Part shown: piece by piece, positions 9,682 to 17,795 of the stretch
How the letters are laid out: each line of letters begins with the position of its first letter
Position numbering within the stretch: the first letter of the stretch is position 1
Notes under the pieces: model-generated
Database searches by the model: none
What the model was told of the DNA's origin: nothing
Seen by the model: the letters and a program-made list of their open reading frames with translations, nothing else
DNA from: Bog-950 sp046329515
Lineage (GTDB): Bacteria > Bacteroidota > Bacteroidia > Chitinophagales > LD1
Assembly (NCBI GenBank): GCA_046329515.1
Contig: JAXLUM010000002.1
Location: 1 to 64,000 of the forward strand
Length of the DNA stretch: 64,000 nucleotides
Direction of reading: 5' to 3'
Position numbers and translations under genes: made by a program

Positions 9682-9731
9682 TGTCCCCCTAACAGGGGGA
9701 CGAGCGCGAGCAACGCTCGTGCGGAGGGGGT
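9682..9731 (+). repeat. Element C, copy 2 (inner hairpin type ii)
   Basis: Pyrimidine arm GTCCCCCT, purine arm AGGGGGAC, inner hairpin GAGCG/CGCTC, second purine arm AGGGGGT. All three outer arms carry the CCCCC/GGGGG version, in contrast to copy 1. Confidence 0.85.
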
Positions 9732-9782
9732 GAGCGTATGGCTTCCTTCTTCTGACAAAGCGCACTTACTGTTTGATTGTAT

Positions 9783-9864
9783 TGTCATCCCGAATGCAGT
9801 GAGGGATCTTAACTACTTATTACTAAAATCTAAATCAAGATGTCTCGCTTCGCTCGACATGACA
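9783..9864 (+). repeat. Element D composite palindrome, full copy
   Basis: The left half begins TGTCATCCCGAA and ends GGGATCTTAA. The right half begins TCAAGATGTCTCGC and ends GCTCGACATGACA. The outer edges (TGTCAT/ATGACA) and the inner edges (ATCTT/AAGAT) are inverted repeats, so the whole unit can fold back on itself. Confidence 0.75.
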
Positions 9865-9870
9865 GAGCAC

Positions 9871-9910
9871 TGTCACCCTGATCCCGAGCCTTCGGGATGT
9901 CGAAGGGTGA
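9871..9910 (+). repeat. Element F, copy 1
   Basis: TCACCCTGA and TCGAAGGGTGA flank a separate inner hairpin ATCCCGA/TTCGGGAT. The same outer scaffold occurs at 61934-61960 without that inner hairpin. Confidence 0.7.
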
Positions 9911-10000
9911 TAATCGAAAAGCACATTTTTCCTTTGCAGCTCTCAACAAACTTAAACTGACGGGCACTGATATTAACGCCTCCTTCTTTGTATTCTTTGG

Positions 10001-10028
10001 CATCCCGAACACAGTGAGGGATCTTAAC
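10001..10028 (+). repeat. Element D, left half only
   Basis: CATCCCGAAC, then CAGTGAGGGATCTTAACG. It matches the left half of the full copy at 9783 with one change in the loop. The right half is absent. Confidence 0.7.
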
Positions 10029-10065
10029 GTAATCAACTCACATCAGCATAGCTGCTGCTTGCATT

Positions 10066-10101
10066 CCTCCCCTCTCCTTTAGGAGAGGGGTCGGGGTGAG
10101 G
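10066..10101 (+). repeat. Element B, copy 2
   Basis: CCCCTCTCC/GGAGAGGGG hairpin followed by TCGGGGTGAGG. One G is missing from the terminal G-run compared with copy 1. Confidence 0.85.
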
Positions 10102-10113
10102 CCGCTGTTTACT

Positions 10114-10163
10114 TGTCCCCCTAACAGGGGGACGAGCGCGAGCAACGCTCGTGCGGAGGGGGT
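10114..10163 (+). repeat. Element C, copy 3 (inner hairpin type ii)
   Basis: Essentially identical to the copy at 9682-9731, including the sequence that follows (GAGCGTATGGCTTC). The array has therefore been duplicated locally as a block. Confidence 0.85.
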
Positions 10164-10216
10164 GAGCGTATGGCTTCGTTCTCCCTGCAAAGCACACTTA
10201 CTGTTTGATTGTATTC

Positions 10217-10254
10217 TCATCCCGACCTGCTGAAGGCGTGGGAGGGATCTTAAC
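10217..10254 (+). repeat. Element D, left half with a different inner hairpin
   Basis: TCATCCCGACCTGCTGAAGG, then CGTGGGAGGGATCTTAAC. Compared with 10001-10028 the middle is replaced by a longer hairpin-like insert, as in the full copy at 43022. Confidence 0.65.
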
Positions 10255-10268
10255 TATTTAACGGTAAC

Positions 10269-10297
10269 TCATCGGATGATTTAGAGTCATCCGATGA
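10269..10297. repeat. Element A palindrome, copy 2
   Basis: Identical to copy 1 including the loop TTTAGAG and the flanks on both sides. It is part of the 64-bp exact direct repeat 780 bp from the first. Confidence 0.9.
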
Positions 10298-10331
10298 ATA
10301 CTCTACTATGCGCATAGCTGCTGCTTGCATT

Positions 10332-10367
10332 CCTCCCCTCTCCTATAGGAGAGGGGCCGGGGGTGAG
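10332..10367 (+). repeat. Element B, copy 3
   Basis: Same hairpin with TATA loop as copy 1, ending GGGGGTGAG. It lies about 110 bp upstream of the start of the type B sorting-domain gene. Confidence 0.85.
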
Positions 10368-10478
10368 ACTCTTCTTCACACCACATATTAAACTAATCAC
10401 TATTTAATTATTATATTTTTACAATACAATTACAATTGCATTTAGGCGTTTACCATGCTTTGAACCTATCTTTAAAGC

Positions 10479-12998
10479 ATGCAGCGTATATGGTCACTCT
10501 TCGTGTTATTGTGTTTAATATCCCTCAATGTTCGGGCACAGTTTCCGCAATTTCATAAAGCTATCACTGATTCAAGCGTATCTGCTTTCTCCAGTTATGC
10601 ATTCGCTTTCGATTCCAATATTATTGTTCAAACCACTCAAAACGTTCAATCCAACACCGCTATACGCGAAAAACTCTTCCTCTTAGATAAACAGGGTAAT
10701 ATCAGTAAGCAAAAGAACTTATACCCCCAGGAAACCACTTACCGTATGGATGCCTTCGGATATTCTAAAGGTATAGTTGCTTTAAAGGACACGGTGCTTT
10801 ACATGGCCGAAGGTTTGGTGCGCAATAGCAACAACGTTAGCGATAAAAGCGTGCTGTATAAGTTAGACAGCAACTTAAATGTGCAGTGGTGTAAGGCCTT
10901 TCCTGAAACGTTTACCGTTACCAGTAATTCCGTTACCATGGCCGGCAGTAATATTTTGCATACACGCATTATTATTATTGATACTAACTTTACCAATGGT
11001 GGTAGCGCCATTCATCATAATGAACCCGTTGTTTACAAATTCTCACCTGATGGAACTTTGCTTTCAGGCCAGCGCTATACCTCCGCTTATAGTTCAGGTT
11101 CAGTTAGCGCTTATGCATTAAAGAACAGCAACATTGCTCTCTTCACAGGTTGTCAAACCAAGCTACCTGCCTTTTTGCCCGATACCGTTTTCTTCGGTTG
11201 TATTTTGGTGTTGGATACCAACGGCAACATAAAGTTGAGCAAGCGGTATAATACTTTTTATCCTGAGCGCTTGCTGGAAACCAAATCAGGTAATTTCTTA
11301 ATTACAGGTGCAGTAATTGTTGATTCTTTGAAAACCTTTCACTATGCCTATGGATTGTTTGACACCAACTTCAATCCTATATGGATAAAAGCCATTGACC
11401 ACAACAACTGGGCACCCTTTAACGGCATTGCAGAAGATGAAAGCGGCCACTTCATACTTGGCAGCGAATTCCTTGAAAACTACAGAGGCTATCCGCTTAT
11501 CATGAAGATGGACCAGAACGGTAACCTGCTGGACAGCTATGTGTACAATGAAACCATGATACCTTACCACCATTTTAGTAAGGATAAATTCGGCCGCTAT
11601 ATATGGACCAGCACCGATACTGCTCTTCAATTATTAATAAGCAGCACCGATACTATTGGCCAGCTAAACGGCTGTAAGCATATACAACCCTGCGGCATTA
11701 AAATACATAACTGGAGCACCTACGTAATGCCCTACACCTGGTATGTTAACCCAATTAATAATGTTCAGAATTATACCCTGCTCTCTGAGTTTTCAGGCAA
11801 TGTAACGGTTGACTACTGCAATACACCTCCACCGCTTGATGCCTCATTCACTTTGGCAAAGGACACCGTTTGCACCGGAGAGGCTTTTAGCCTTTTATCT
11901 GCAGCCGGTGTAACGGAAGGCCTGTCGGAATGGATAATACGCGATAGCCTTACCGGCTATTATGCGCAATTGAATGTAGCCAACCTGCAGCTCAATCAAC
12001 CGGGCGTTTATCCCATTACGCATATTCATCATTTGTTTGGCTGTGTTGATAGCGCCACCCACAATCTTGTAGTACGCACCAGCCTATCTGCTGCTAACGA
12101 TACACTTACCTTTTGCGATAGTATCGGCTCAGTAAAAACTGTTTCTGCCATGTCGGGCTCTGCCTACTACGTTTGGAATACCGGCGCAACCACACCCACT
12201 ATTCAAATTACCCAGGGGGGTGTTTACAGCTATGCGGCCGACTACGGTTGCGGCGCCGATACAGGTTTTATTATGGCGGTGTTTGAATACCCTAATCAAT
12301 TAAACCTTCGTGACGATACGATGGTATGCGCCGATAAAACGCCACTGGTTATTGGTATAGATAGTGGTTATAGTTCCTATCTATGGAACACCGGGGCTGT
12401 CTCGGGTTTAATAGCAGTGTCTGATTCAGGTTTATACATTCTGCATGCTTTTAATTCCTGCGGCCAACAATCGGATAGCATACAGCTACACATTGCACCT
12501 ATGCCTATACAAAACAATGTACCCAATTACATAAGTATAGAAGCAGGCACTACTACAGAGTTAAATGCCTGTGCTACCGGCCTCAACTATACCTGGAGCG
12601 GACCGGCCATTTTAGAAAAACATGAAACCGGTATTGCAATAAACCCCGAAGAAACGGCTACTTACCAATGCACTGTTACTACCGCTTTGGGTTGCGAAAC
12701 CACTTGTACTTATGTGGTGGACGTGCGCAACTACCTTTTAATTCCCACCGCCTTTTCCCCTAACGGCGATGGTGTGAATGATGTATTCCGCATACTGAAT
12801 AAAAACATTGGCCTTAAACAATTCACCATCTACAATCGCTGGGGTGAAGTAGTATTCAGCACCGATGATTTACTGGAAGGTTGGAATGGAGTATACAAAG
12901 GAATGGAACAACCCTTAGGCGCTTACGTGTGGACTATAGATTACACTATAAAAAACAAACCCCAACACGCAAAGGGTAACGTTGCCTTAATGCGATAA
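10479..12998 (+). CDS. Secreted protein with T9SS type B (gliding-motility-associated) sorting domain
   Basis: This 839-residue protein has a signal peptide (residues 1-21, ending VRAQ). Residues about 25-440 resemble a beta-propeller of logged values (repeated YKFSPDG, VLDTNGN, KMDQNGN motifs). PKD/Ig-like modules follow (YVWNTGATTPTIQITQGG, YLWNTGAVSG). The last about 85 residues are a classic type B sorting domain: PTAFSPNGDGVNDVFRI, FTIYNRWGEVVF, GWNGVYKG, LGAYVWTIDY. Type B domains direct export through T9SS and surface attachment. The substrate or partner is not apparent. A TATCTTTA box lies only 4 nt before the ATG. Repeats flank the gene on both sides. Confidence 0.9.
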   Translation: MQRIWSLFVLLCLISLNVRAQFPQFHKAITDSSVSAFSSYAFAFDSNIIVQTTQNVQSNTAIREKLFLLDKQGNISKQKNLYPQETTYRMDAFGYSKGIVALKDTVLYMAEGLVRNSNNVSDKSVLYKLDSNLNVQWCKAFPETFTVTSNSVTMAGSNILHTRIIIIDTNFTNGGSAIHHNEPVVYKFSPDGTLLSGQRYTSAYSSGSVSAYALKNSNIALFTGCQTKLPAFLPDTVFFGCILVLDTNGNIKLSKRYNTFYPERLLETKSGNFLITGAVIVDSLKTFHYAYGLFDTNFNPIWIKAIDHNNWAPFNGIAEDESGHFILGSEFLENYRGYPLIMKMDQNGNLLDSYVYNETMIPYHHFSKDKFGRYIWTSTDTALQLLISSTDTIGQLNGCKHIQPCGIKIHNWSTYVMPYTWYVNPINNVQNYTLLSEFSGNVTVDYCNTPPPLDASFTLAKDTVCTGEAFSLLSAAGVTEGLSEWIIRDSLTGYYAQLNVANLQLNQPGVYPITHIHHLFGCVDSATHNLVVRTSLSAANDTLTFCDSIGSVKTVSAMSGSAYYVWNTGATTPTIQITQGGVYSYAADYGCGADTGFIMAVFEYPNQLNLRDDTMVCADKTPLVIGIDSGYSSYLWNTGAVSGLIAVSDSGLYILHAFNSCGQQSDSIQLHIAPMPIQNNVPNYISIEAGTTTELNACATGLNYTWSGPAILEKHETGIAINPEETATYQCTVTTALGCETTCTYVVDVRNYLLIPTAFSPNGDGVNDVFRILNKNIGLKQFTIYNRWGEVVFSTDDLLEGWNGVYKGMEQPLGAYVWTIDYTIKNKPQHAKGNVALMR

Positions 12999-13029
12999 GC
13001 AAAACTTCCTCAAAAAGAAGGGACAAATT

Positions 13030-13096
13030 TGTCCCCCTTATTTTAAGGGGGACGAGTAAGATGACGTAGTGAAACGAAGTCATCGTCGGAGGGGGT
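13030..13096 (+). repeat. Element C, copy 4 (inner hairpin type iv)
   Basis: GTCCCCCTT/AAGGGGGAC outer hairpin with a slightly longer loop, inner hairpin GATGAC/GTCATC around GTAGTGAAACGAA, then GTCGGAGGGGGT. This is the only copy with this inner hairpin. Confidence 0.85.
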
Positions 13097-13146
13097 AATG
13101 TATTTGCTTCTTCTCGTTTATAAAAAATGGTTTTTCTAAATTGCAT

Positions 13147-13178
13147 TGTCATCCCGAACGCAGTGAGGGATCTTAACG
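13147..13178 (+). repeat. Element D, left half only
   Basis: TGTCATCCCGAACG, then CAGTGAGGGATCTTAACG. This is the short-loop version of the left half. Confidence 0.7.
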
Positions 13179-13214
13179 TTATCAACTCACATCAGTATAG
13201 CTGCGGCTTGCATT

Positions 13215-13276
13215 CCTCCCCTCTCCTTTAGGACTTGTCAGGAGTAACACCTCCTAAGTGGGGGCCGGGGGTGAGG
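13215..13276 (+). repeat. Element B, copy 4, with inserted hairpin
   Basis: The first arm (CCTCCCCTCTCCTTTAGGA) and the last arm (GGGGGCCGGGGGTGAGG) match element B. About 25 nt including AGGAG-TAACAC-CTCCT, a separate hairpin, interrupt the middle. It shows the same insertion behaviour as the inner hairpins of element C. Confidence 0.75.
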
Positions 13277-13291
13277 CCCGCAACTTTAATT

Positions 13292-13341
13292 TGTCCCCCT
13301 AAAAGGGGGACGAGCACGAGCAACGCTCGTGCGGAGGGGGT
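13292..13341 (+). repeat. Element C, copy 5 (inner hairpin type ii, improved pairing)
   Basis: The inner hairpin is GCACGAGC/GCTCGTGC with an AAC loop, a perfect 8-bp stem. In copies 2 and 3 the corresponding position reads GCGCGAGC, which pairs less well. Confidence 0.85.
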
Positions 13342-13375
13342 ATTCATCAGCGCCATCAGCGTTCTATAATTTCCA

Positions 13376-13383
13376 TATATTTG
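13376..13383 (+). promoter_or_regulatory. -7 box driving the TPP riboswitch and TonB receptor
   Basis: TATATTTG matches TAnnTTTG exactly. It ends 6 nt before the first base of the riboswitch P1 stem, so transcription would start at or just before the aptamer. Confidence 0.6.
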
Positions 13384-13389
13384 CCCCAA

Positions 13390-13477
13390 CTTTCTGGGGG
13401 CGTTCCTGATTACTATCGGGATCTGAGAAGAACCCTTCGAACCTGAATCACGGTAATTCGTGCGCAGGGATAGGAAG
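13390..13477 (+). ncRNA. TPP riboswitch (THI element)
   Basis: Conserved THI-box blocks are visible in order: GGGGGCG, CTGAGAAGAACCCTTCGAA, CCTGAATC, and GTAATTCGTGCGCAGGGA. P1 can form between CTTTCT (13390-13395) and AGGAAG (13472-13477). Thiamin pyrophosphate binding would shut off the gene downstream. A small perfect hairpin CAGAGC/GCTCTG (13479-13492) follows immediately and may belong to the expression platform. The ATG of the TonB receptor lies 68 nt after that hairpin. Confidence 0.95.
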
Positions 13478-13559
13478 ACAGAGCACGCTCTGCCATCTCT
13501 CTCGAAATTTCTTCAAACTCTTAGAAAGAATAATTTCTTAACCATCAACCAAACGTTGT

Positions 13560-15866
13560 ATGAAAAAGGTATTATTCTTTCTGTTGCTGGGCCACATGGC
13601 CTTTGGGCAAACAGACACCACTGCTAAAACAACTTCCGTTCAGGAAGGAGTGAATCTACTTAAAGCAGCTGATTTAAACGAGATAAGCATCTCGGCAACA
13701 CGTGCAGGTAGTAACACGCCAACGGTATCACAAACTTTAAAAAAGGAAGAACTGAATAAAAACAACCTTGGGCAGGATGTTCCTTTTTTGTTGGATAACA
13801 CGCCCTCCGTTGTGGTTACCAGCGATGCAGGCGCCGGTGTAGGCTACACCGGCATACGCATACGCGGTAGTGATAACACAAGAGTGAATGTTACCCTAAA
13901 CGGCATACCGGTAAACGATGGCGAAAGCCAGGGCGTTTATTGGGTAGATTTGCCTGATGTGGTTTCTTCTGCGCAAAGTGTGCAGATACAACGCGGCGTA
14001 GGCTCTTCTACAAACGGCCCCGGAGCATTTGGCGGCACCATAAGCATGCAAACGCAAACACCTTCGCAAAAGGCATTTGGCGAAGCCGCAGTTTCAGGCG
14101 GCTCTTTCAACACCTTAAAACTTACAGGCAAAGCGGGCACCGGTATGCACAAAGGTTATTTTGCTGAAGGCTCTGCATCTTATATCACTTCTGATGGTTA
14201 CATCGACCGTGCCTCTTCCAAACTTAACTCGTGGTTTGCGCAGGCGGGAGTATTATCCGGGCCTACCTTAATAAAAGTATTATACTTCGGCGGGCGTGAG
14301 AAAACCTACCAGGCATGGAATGGTGTACCACAAGACTCACTAAAAACCAACCGCACCTTTAATGATTTAGGTACTGATTACGGCCAGCATTTCCCGCCCT
14401 ATAAAAACCAAACGGATAATTACAGTCAGGACTATGTGCAAGTGCTGTTTGCGCAACAATTGCCCAGAAGTCTTTATTTAAATATTGCTGGTTTTGCCAC
14501 CTATGGCCGCGGTTACTATGAAGAATACAAAGCAGGCACTGACTTCCTGAATTACTTTCCTTCGTACGATACTGCTTCTGTTTATACTGACCTTGCCCGT
14601 CAAAAATGGTTGCGCAATATTTTTTACGGGGGCACCTTCTCACTCAACTACGCCAACCACGGTTTTGATGTTACCCTGGGTGGCTTGTTAGGCCAGTTTA
14701 ACGGTCAGCATTTTGGCAAAGTAGTGTGGGCGCAGGAAATTAAAAATCTTGACAAGGACGCCCATTATTACGATGGCCGGGTAATTAAGAATGACTTTAA
14801 TGTTTACCTCAAGTTCAATTACGAGCTAAAGCAAAAAGCAAATTTTTATGCTGATGTGCAATACCGTTATGTAAACCACAATACGCATGGCATTGATGAC
14901 GACCTTTCCGCTTACAGCATTAATAAAACATGGCACTTTATAAATCCTAAGGCAGGGGTGCTTTACAAAATTAAACCGGAGCATCATGTTTACGCTTCAA
15001 TTGCCGTAGGCAACCGCGAACCTAACCGCGATGATTTAATGGCAGCCACTGCCGCAAAACCCGTTAAGCCCGAAACCCTGTACGATGTTGAAGCGGGTTA
15101 CAAGTTTTTCAATAACCGTTTTCCTTTAGCGGTTAACTTTTACTACATGTACTATAAGGACCAGTTAGTACTTACCGGCCGCCTAAATGATGTAGGCAAC
15201 CCTATTAAGGAAAACGTAGGGCAAAGTTATCGCGCCGGTATAGAGTTAAACGGTTCTTTCAATTTTTATAAAGCCGGTCGCCCTACAGCAGTTGATGTAT
15301 TGGAAACAGGGTTTGATTATACATACCCTTACCAGAACCGCGTATTCGCCATTAATTATGCTTTCGCTTACTCCATTAATAAAATCAATTCGCTCAACGA
15401 GTACATTTATACCTACGATGAAAACTATTTGCCTATTGATTCGCTTACATTAATCACTACGCATAAAAACAGCAACATCTCCTTCTCTCCTTCTATAGTT
15501 GCTTCTTTGGAGTTGGTTGCCTATCCCGTAAAAGGGCTTTCCATAAGCTTAATGAACAAAGCAGTCAGCAAACAATATTTAGATAACACCGGCAACGAAG
15601 GCCGCAAAATTCCTGCTTTCTTTTACAGCAACATCAACATAAGCTACAGCCTTCCATTGAACAAACCCGGCAAGGAGATAACCTTAAAGCTGTTGCTCAA
15701 CAATATCTTTAACCGCCTGTACGTAAGCAACGGCTACACCTACAGCGAACGCTACACTTACCCCAATGGCAGCGGCGGCAATGTGCTGGATGGCCCTTAC
15801 ACCTATAACTACTACTACCCACAGGCAGGCTTTAATATGTTGGGTGGTATTAACGTGCGTTTTTAA
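13560..15866 (+). CDS. TonB-dependent outer-membrane receptor, probably for thiamin or its phosphates
   Basis: This 768-residue protein has a signal peptide ending AFGQ (residue 17). No CarboxypepD_reg domain is present. The plug domain starts at about residue 40 (LNEISISATRAG) and includes VPFLLDNTPSVVV, GIRIRGSDNTRVNVTLNGIPVNDGES, and VQIQRGVGSSTNGPGAFGGTI. The remainder is a 22-strand barrel ending in NVRF with the terminal phenylalanine expected of outer-membrane barrels. The family moves scarce compounds using TonB-ExbBD energy. The riboswitch immediately upstream is the basis for assigning thiamin, and THI-regulated receptors are established in Bacteroidota. No inner-membrane PnuT or thiamin kinase gene is adjacent. 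A bidirectional terminator follows the stop. Confidence 0.9.
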   Translation: MKKVLFFLLLGHMAFGQTDTTAKTTSVQEGVNLLKAADLNEISISATRAGSNTPTVSQTLKKEELNKNNLGQDVPFLLDNTPSVVVTSDAGAGVGYTGIRIRGSDNTRVNVTLNGIPVNDGESQGVYWVDLPDVVSSAQSVQIQRGVGSSTNGPGAFGGTISMQTQTPSQKAFGEAAVSGGSFNTLKLTGKAGTGMHKGYFAEGSASYITSDGYIDRASSKLNSWFAQAGVLSGPTLIKVLYFGGREKTYQAWNGVPQDSLKTNRTFNDLGTDYGQHFPPYKNQTDNYSQDYVQVLFAQQLPRSLYLNIAGFATYGRGYYEEYKAGTDFLNYFPSYDTASVYTDLARQKWLRNIFYGGTFSLNYANHGFDVTLGGLLGQFNGQHFGKVVWAQEIKNLDKDAHYYDGRVIKNDFNVYLKFNYELKQKANFYADVQYRYVNHNTHGIDDDLSAYSINKTWHFINPKAGVLYKIKPEHHVYASIAVGNREPNRDDLMAATAAKPVKPETLYDVEAGYKFFNNRFPLAVNFYYMYYKDQLVLTGRLNDVGNPIKENVGQSYRAGIELNGSFNFYKAGRPTAVDVLETGFDYTYPYQNRVFAINYAFAYSINKINSLNEYIYTYDENYLPIDSLTLITTHKNSNISFSPSIVASLELVAYPVKGLSISLMNKAVSKQYLDNTGNEGRKIPAFFYSNINISYSLPLNKPGKEITLKLLLNNIFNRLYVSNGYTYSERYTYPNGSGGNVLDGPYTYNYYYPQAGFNMLGGINVRF

Positions 15867-15869
15867 ATA

Positions 15870-15900
15870 AAAAGTCCGGAAGATTTGGCTCCGGACTTTT
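15870..15900. terminator. Bidirectional terminator between TonB receptor and MuiA-like gene
   Basis: AAAAGTCCGGA and TCCGGACTTTT form an 11-bp perfect stem with a 9-nt loop, flanked by A- and T-runs on both sides. It sits between two convergent stops (15866 and 15917). Confidence 0.85.
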
Positions 15901-15916
15901 TCTAAAACTTTCATAT

Positions 15917-17548
15917 CTAATAATTACTCTCATACACCTGCTTACTCTTCGGATACTTCACGGTGTAAGCAAAGCGTGTTTTCTGGCTTTGTTGAGGCGC
16001 AATAGTAAACTTCCATTCCAGCTTACCTATCTCGCTGTTGTATTGTGCACCGCCATTTTCGTCTACCTCCACCTTTATATCCGATTGTTTTGAAACCGGC
16101 ACCTGGTCCAACACTTCAATTTCTATCGGTTGCTGCTTGGTGTTCTTAATCACTATATCGTAAACGTATTTATCGGTGCGGTTGCTGCCAATGCACTTGG
16201 TTTCACAAAGGTCCGTAATCTTATTGCGTTTAACGGTAATGCGTTCATCGCGGCCAAAGGAAAGCAATAGCGTATCGCTGGTTACATTCGGGTTTATAGT
16301 GCTTTGGCCTACATACGCACCTTCAAAGAAAATATTCGCCGTGCCCGCCATTAAGTTGTATTTGCCCCAGTCCACAATTTTAGCTAACAGAAAAGCGGCA
16401 GGGTCCAGCCTTGGCACAGTATGATAAATATACGTAGCCGGTATATCCTGCTTATCATATTGTATGGTGTGGGCCTTGCCATCAGCAGGCACATCCTGCG
16501 GCAATTGTAATTCGTACGAAACACTCACCGTATTATCATCCACATTTATAGCCTGCGTAGTAACGTCTTCAAAGTTCTCATCCTTCTTCCCTTCCTCTAA
16601 AGCTAGGTTCATAGCAGGTGCAGGGTTTTCGTAACCATAGCGTTTCATATCCATAGTCTTATACGCACTGGTGGTAACACGGTACTCCACAAAGTTTACA
16701 TACAAGGGGTTCAGTATTGGTCGGTTATTATTCTGCGCCGGGTTACCGGTGCTAATGGTCAGCTTAACATGCTCCCAATCCATACCGCTGTTTTGGTATA
16801 TATCAGCTTTCTGTACTAAAGTAATGGGTTGGTTCAATCCTTCGCTGCGAAGGTCGTATTGAGGCGTCCAACCTGCACCTGTTATGCTATAAGCGCAACG
16901 CACAGCCCCAGTAGTAGGTTGAGTGCTGTAAAGCGTAAGCACAATTTGGCCGGTTGGGCGGTTCTTCTCCGTATTAAATTCATTCAACTGCTTTTGCACA
17001 CGGTCTTTTGCTTCAGTTTGTTGCTTAATGGTTTTATCCAACGCCAGCATCTTTTGCTTTATCTCTAATGCGCGGCGGCGGTACATATTGGCAAGGTTCT
17101 CTACATCGGTAGCTGTAAAGGTTGTTTTGTCATTGCTTAACGACTTATTGCTCTTTAATAAATCTAACTCCTCGCTGTAAACCTGCTTCTCTGCATTCAG
17201 CAAATTAATTTTATCACCCAGCAGCTCAAGGCTATCCAGCCAGCGTTTTTCCTGCGGGCTTTGTGTAGCATTGCTGAAGTAGTTGGTATTATAACTGGCT
17301 GAAATAAGTTCAGCCTTGCCCTTAATAAATACCTGCAAGGTGGCGGGGTTAATACTGGTGCTTATGCCTTCAATAACAACCTCGGTGGTTCCCGAGGGTA
17401 TGTTATAGTTGGCCTCCTGCACCAAGCGCGCCTGGCTGCGAAAAACGGTTACTTCTTTTAAATCGCTGGGGGTGGTTTGGCTTGCATTTTTCGCTTCAAC
17501 GGTAAACTGAGCGGCAAGCAGTAGTAGGGCAAAAACAAAATTTTTCAT
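15917..17548 (-). CDS. MuiA-family protein (DUF4140 and DUF4139)
   Basis: The start is set at ATG 17548, because MKNFVFALLLLAAQFTVEAK is a good signal peptide; the frame also opens 24 codons further upstream (17620). The mature protein of about 525 residues has an N-terminal DUF4140-type beta domain (LKEVTVFRSQARLVQ), a coiled coil of about 100 residues, and a long beta-rich DUF4139 domain (GWTPQYDLRSE, ending RFAYTVKYPKSK). The family is named for mucoidy inhibitor MuiA, but its molecular role is unsettled. Probable location is the periplasm. It is convergent with the TonB receptor. Confidence 0.8.
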   Translation of the reverse strand: MKNFVFALLLLAAQFTVEAKNASQTTPSDLKEVTVFRSQARLVQEANYNIPSGTTEVVIEGISTSINPATLQVFIKGKAELISASYNTNYFSNATQSPQEKRWLDSLELLGDKINLLNAEKQVYSEELDLLKSNKSLSNDKTTFTATDVENLANMYRRRALEIKQKMLALDKTIKQQTEAKDRVQKQLNEFNTEKNRPTGQIVLTLYSTQPTTGAVRCAYSITGAGWTPQYDLRSEGLNQPITLVQKADIYQNSGMDWEHVKLTISTGNPAQNNNRPILNPLYVNFVEYRVTTSAYKTMDMKRYGYENPAPAMNLALEEGKKDENFEDVTTQAINVDDNTVSVSYELQLPQDVPADGKAHTIQYDKQDIPATYIYHTVPRLDPAAFLLAKIVDWGKYNLMAGTANIFFEGAYVGQSTINPNVTSDTLLLSFGRDERITVKRNKITDLCETKCIGSNRTDKYVYDIVIKNTKQQPIEIEVLDQVPVSKQSDIKVEVDENGGAQYNSEIGKLEWKFTIAPQQSQKTRFAYTVKYPKSKQVYESNY

Positions 17549-17717
17549 AAGGGCTGTTTGGTTAAACATTGGTGGTTTGAAAATACACCATAAGCGATGT
17601 GCCAAAAGATGATTTTCCACAAAGGAGAATAGGCAAAACAGATAAAGGAACGTCAGTAAGGTTGTTTTTAAGTTTAGTTAACAGCATTATAATAACATGC
17701 AGCACCTACAAACAAAA

Positions 17718-17742
17718 AAAGGAAGGCCATTAGCCTCCCTTT
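17718..17742 (-). terminator. Rho-independent terminator after the PaaN-type gene
   Basis: On the minus strand GGGAGGC-TAATG-GCCTTCC forms a stem with one mismatch and is followed by seven T residues. The AT-rich flank 17743-17780 contains two tandem copies of a CTATTTTCTGTTTT-like motif. Confidence 0.7.
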
Positions 17743-17795
17743 CTATTTTCTGTTTTCTATTTTCTGTTTTCCGATATCTAATTTCTGATCTCTCC

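Larger units (their letters stand above)
9462..10478. repeat. Intergenic array of dispersed palindromic repeats
   Basis: No credible gene lies here. The stretch is packed with repeat elements in the order A (9489), C (9561), B (9630), C (9682), D (9783), F (9871), D half (10001), B (10066), C (10114), D half (10217), A (10269) and B (10332). A 64-bp segment at 9481-9544 containing element A recurs exactly at 10261-10324. Short frames in the array translate to proline- and leucine-rich strings typical of repeats and are not genes. The last 100 bp before the gene at 10479 are AT-rich leader. Confidence 0.85.
12999..13375. repeat. Intergenic repeat array upstream of the TPP riboswitch
   Basis: No gene. 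Elements in order are C (13030), D left half (13147), B with an inserted hairpin (13215) and C (13292). The array ends about 35 bp before the riboswitch promoter box. All elements point in the plus direction. Confidence 0.8.

Noticed and set aside
9606..10220. Short open frames in the repeat arrays (for example 9606-9788, 9661-9960, 10038-10220, 27161-27438, 42869-43060)
   Set aside because: They translate the palindromic elements into proline-, leucine- and glycine-rich strings that recur from array to array, and have no leader or fold.
9489..10367. Possible CRISPR array because of closely spaced repeats
   Set aside because: Repeats are of several different kinds, mostly palindromic, irregularly spaced, and have no unique spacers of even length. 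No cas gene is present.
17743..17795. Tandem CTATTTTCTGTTTT-like motif as a possible regulatory repeat
   Set aside because: Only two clear copies in AT-rich sequence directly after a terminator; it is most simply slippage in a non-coding tail.
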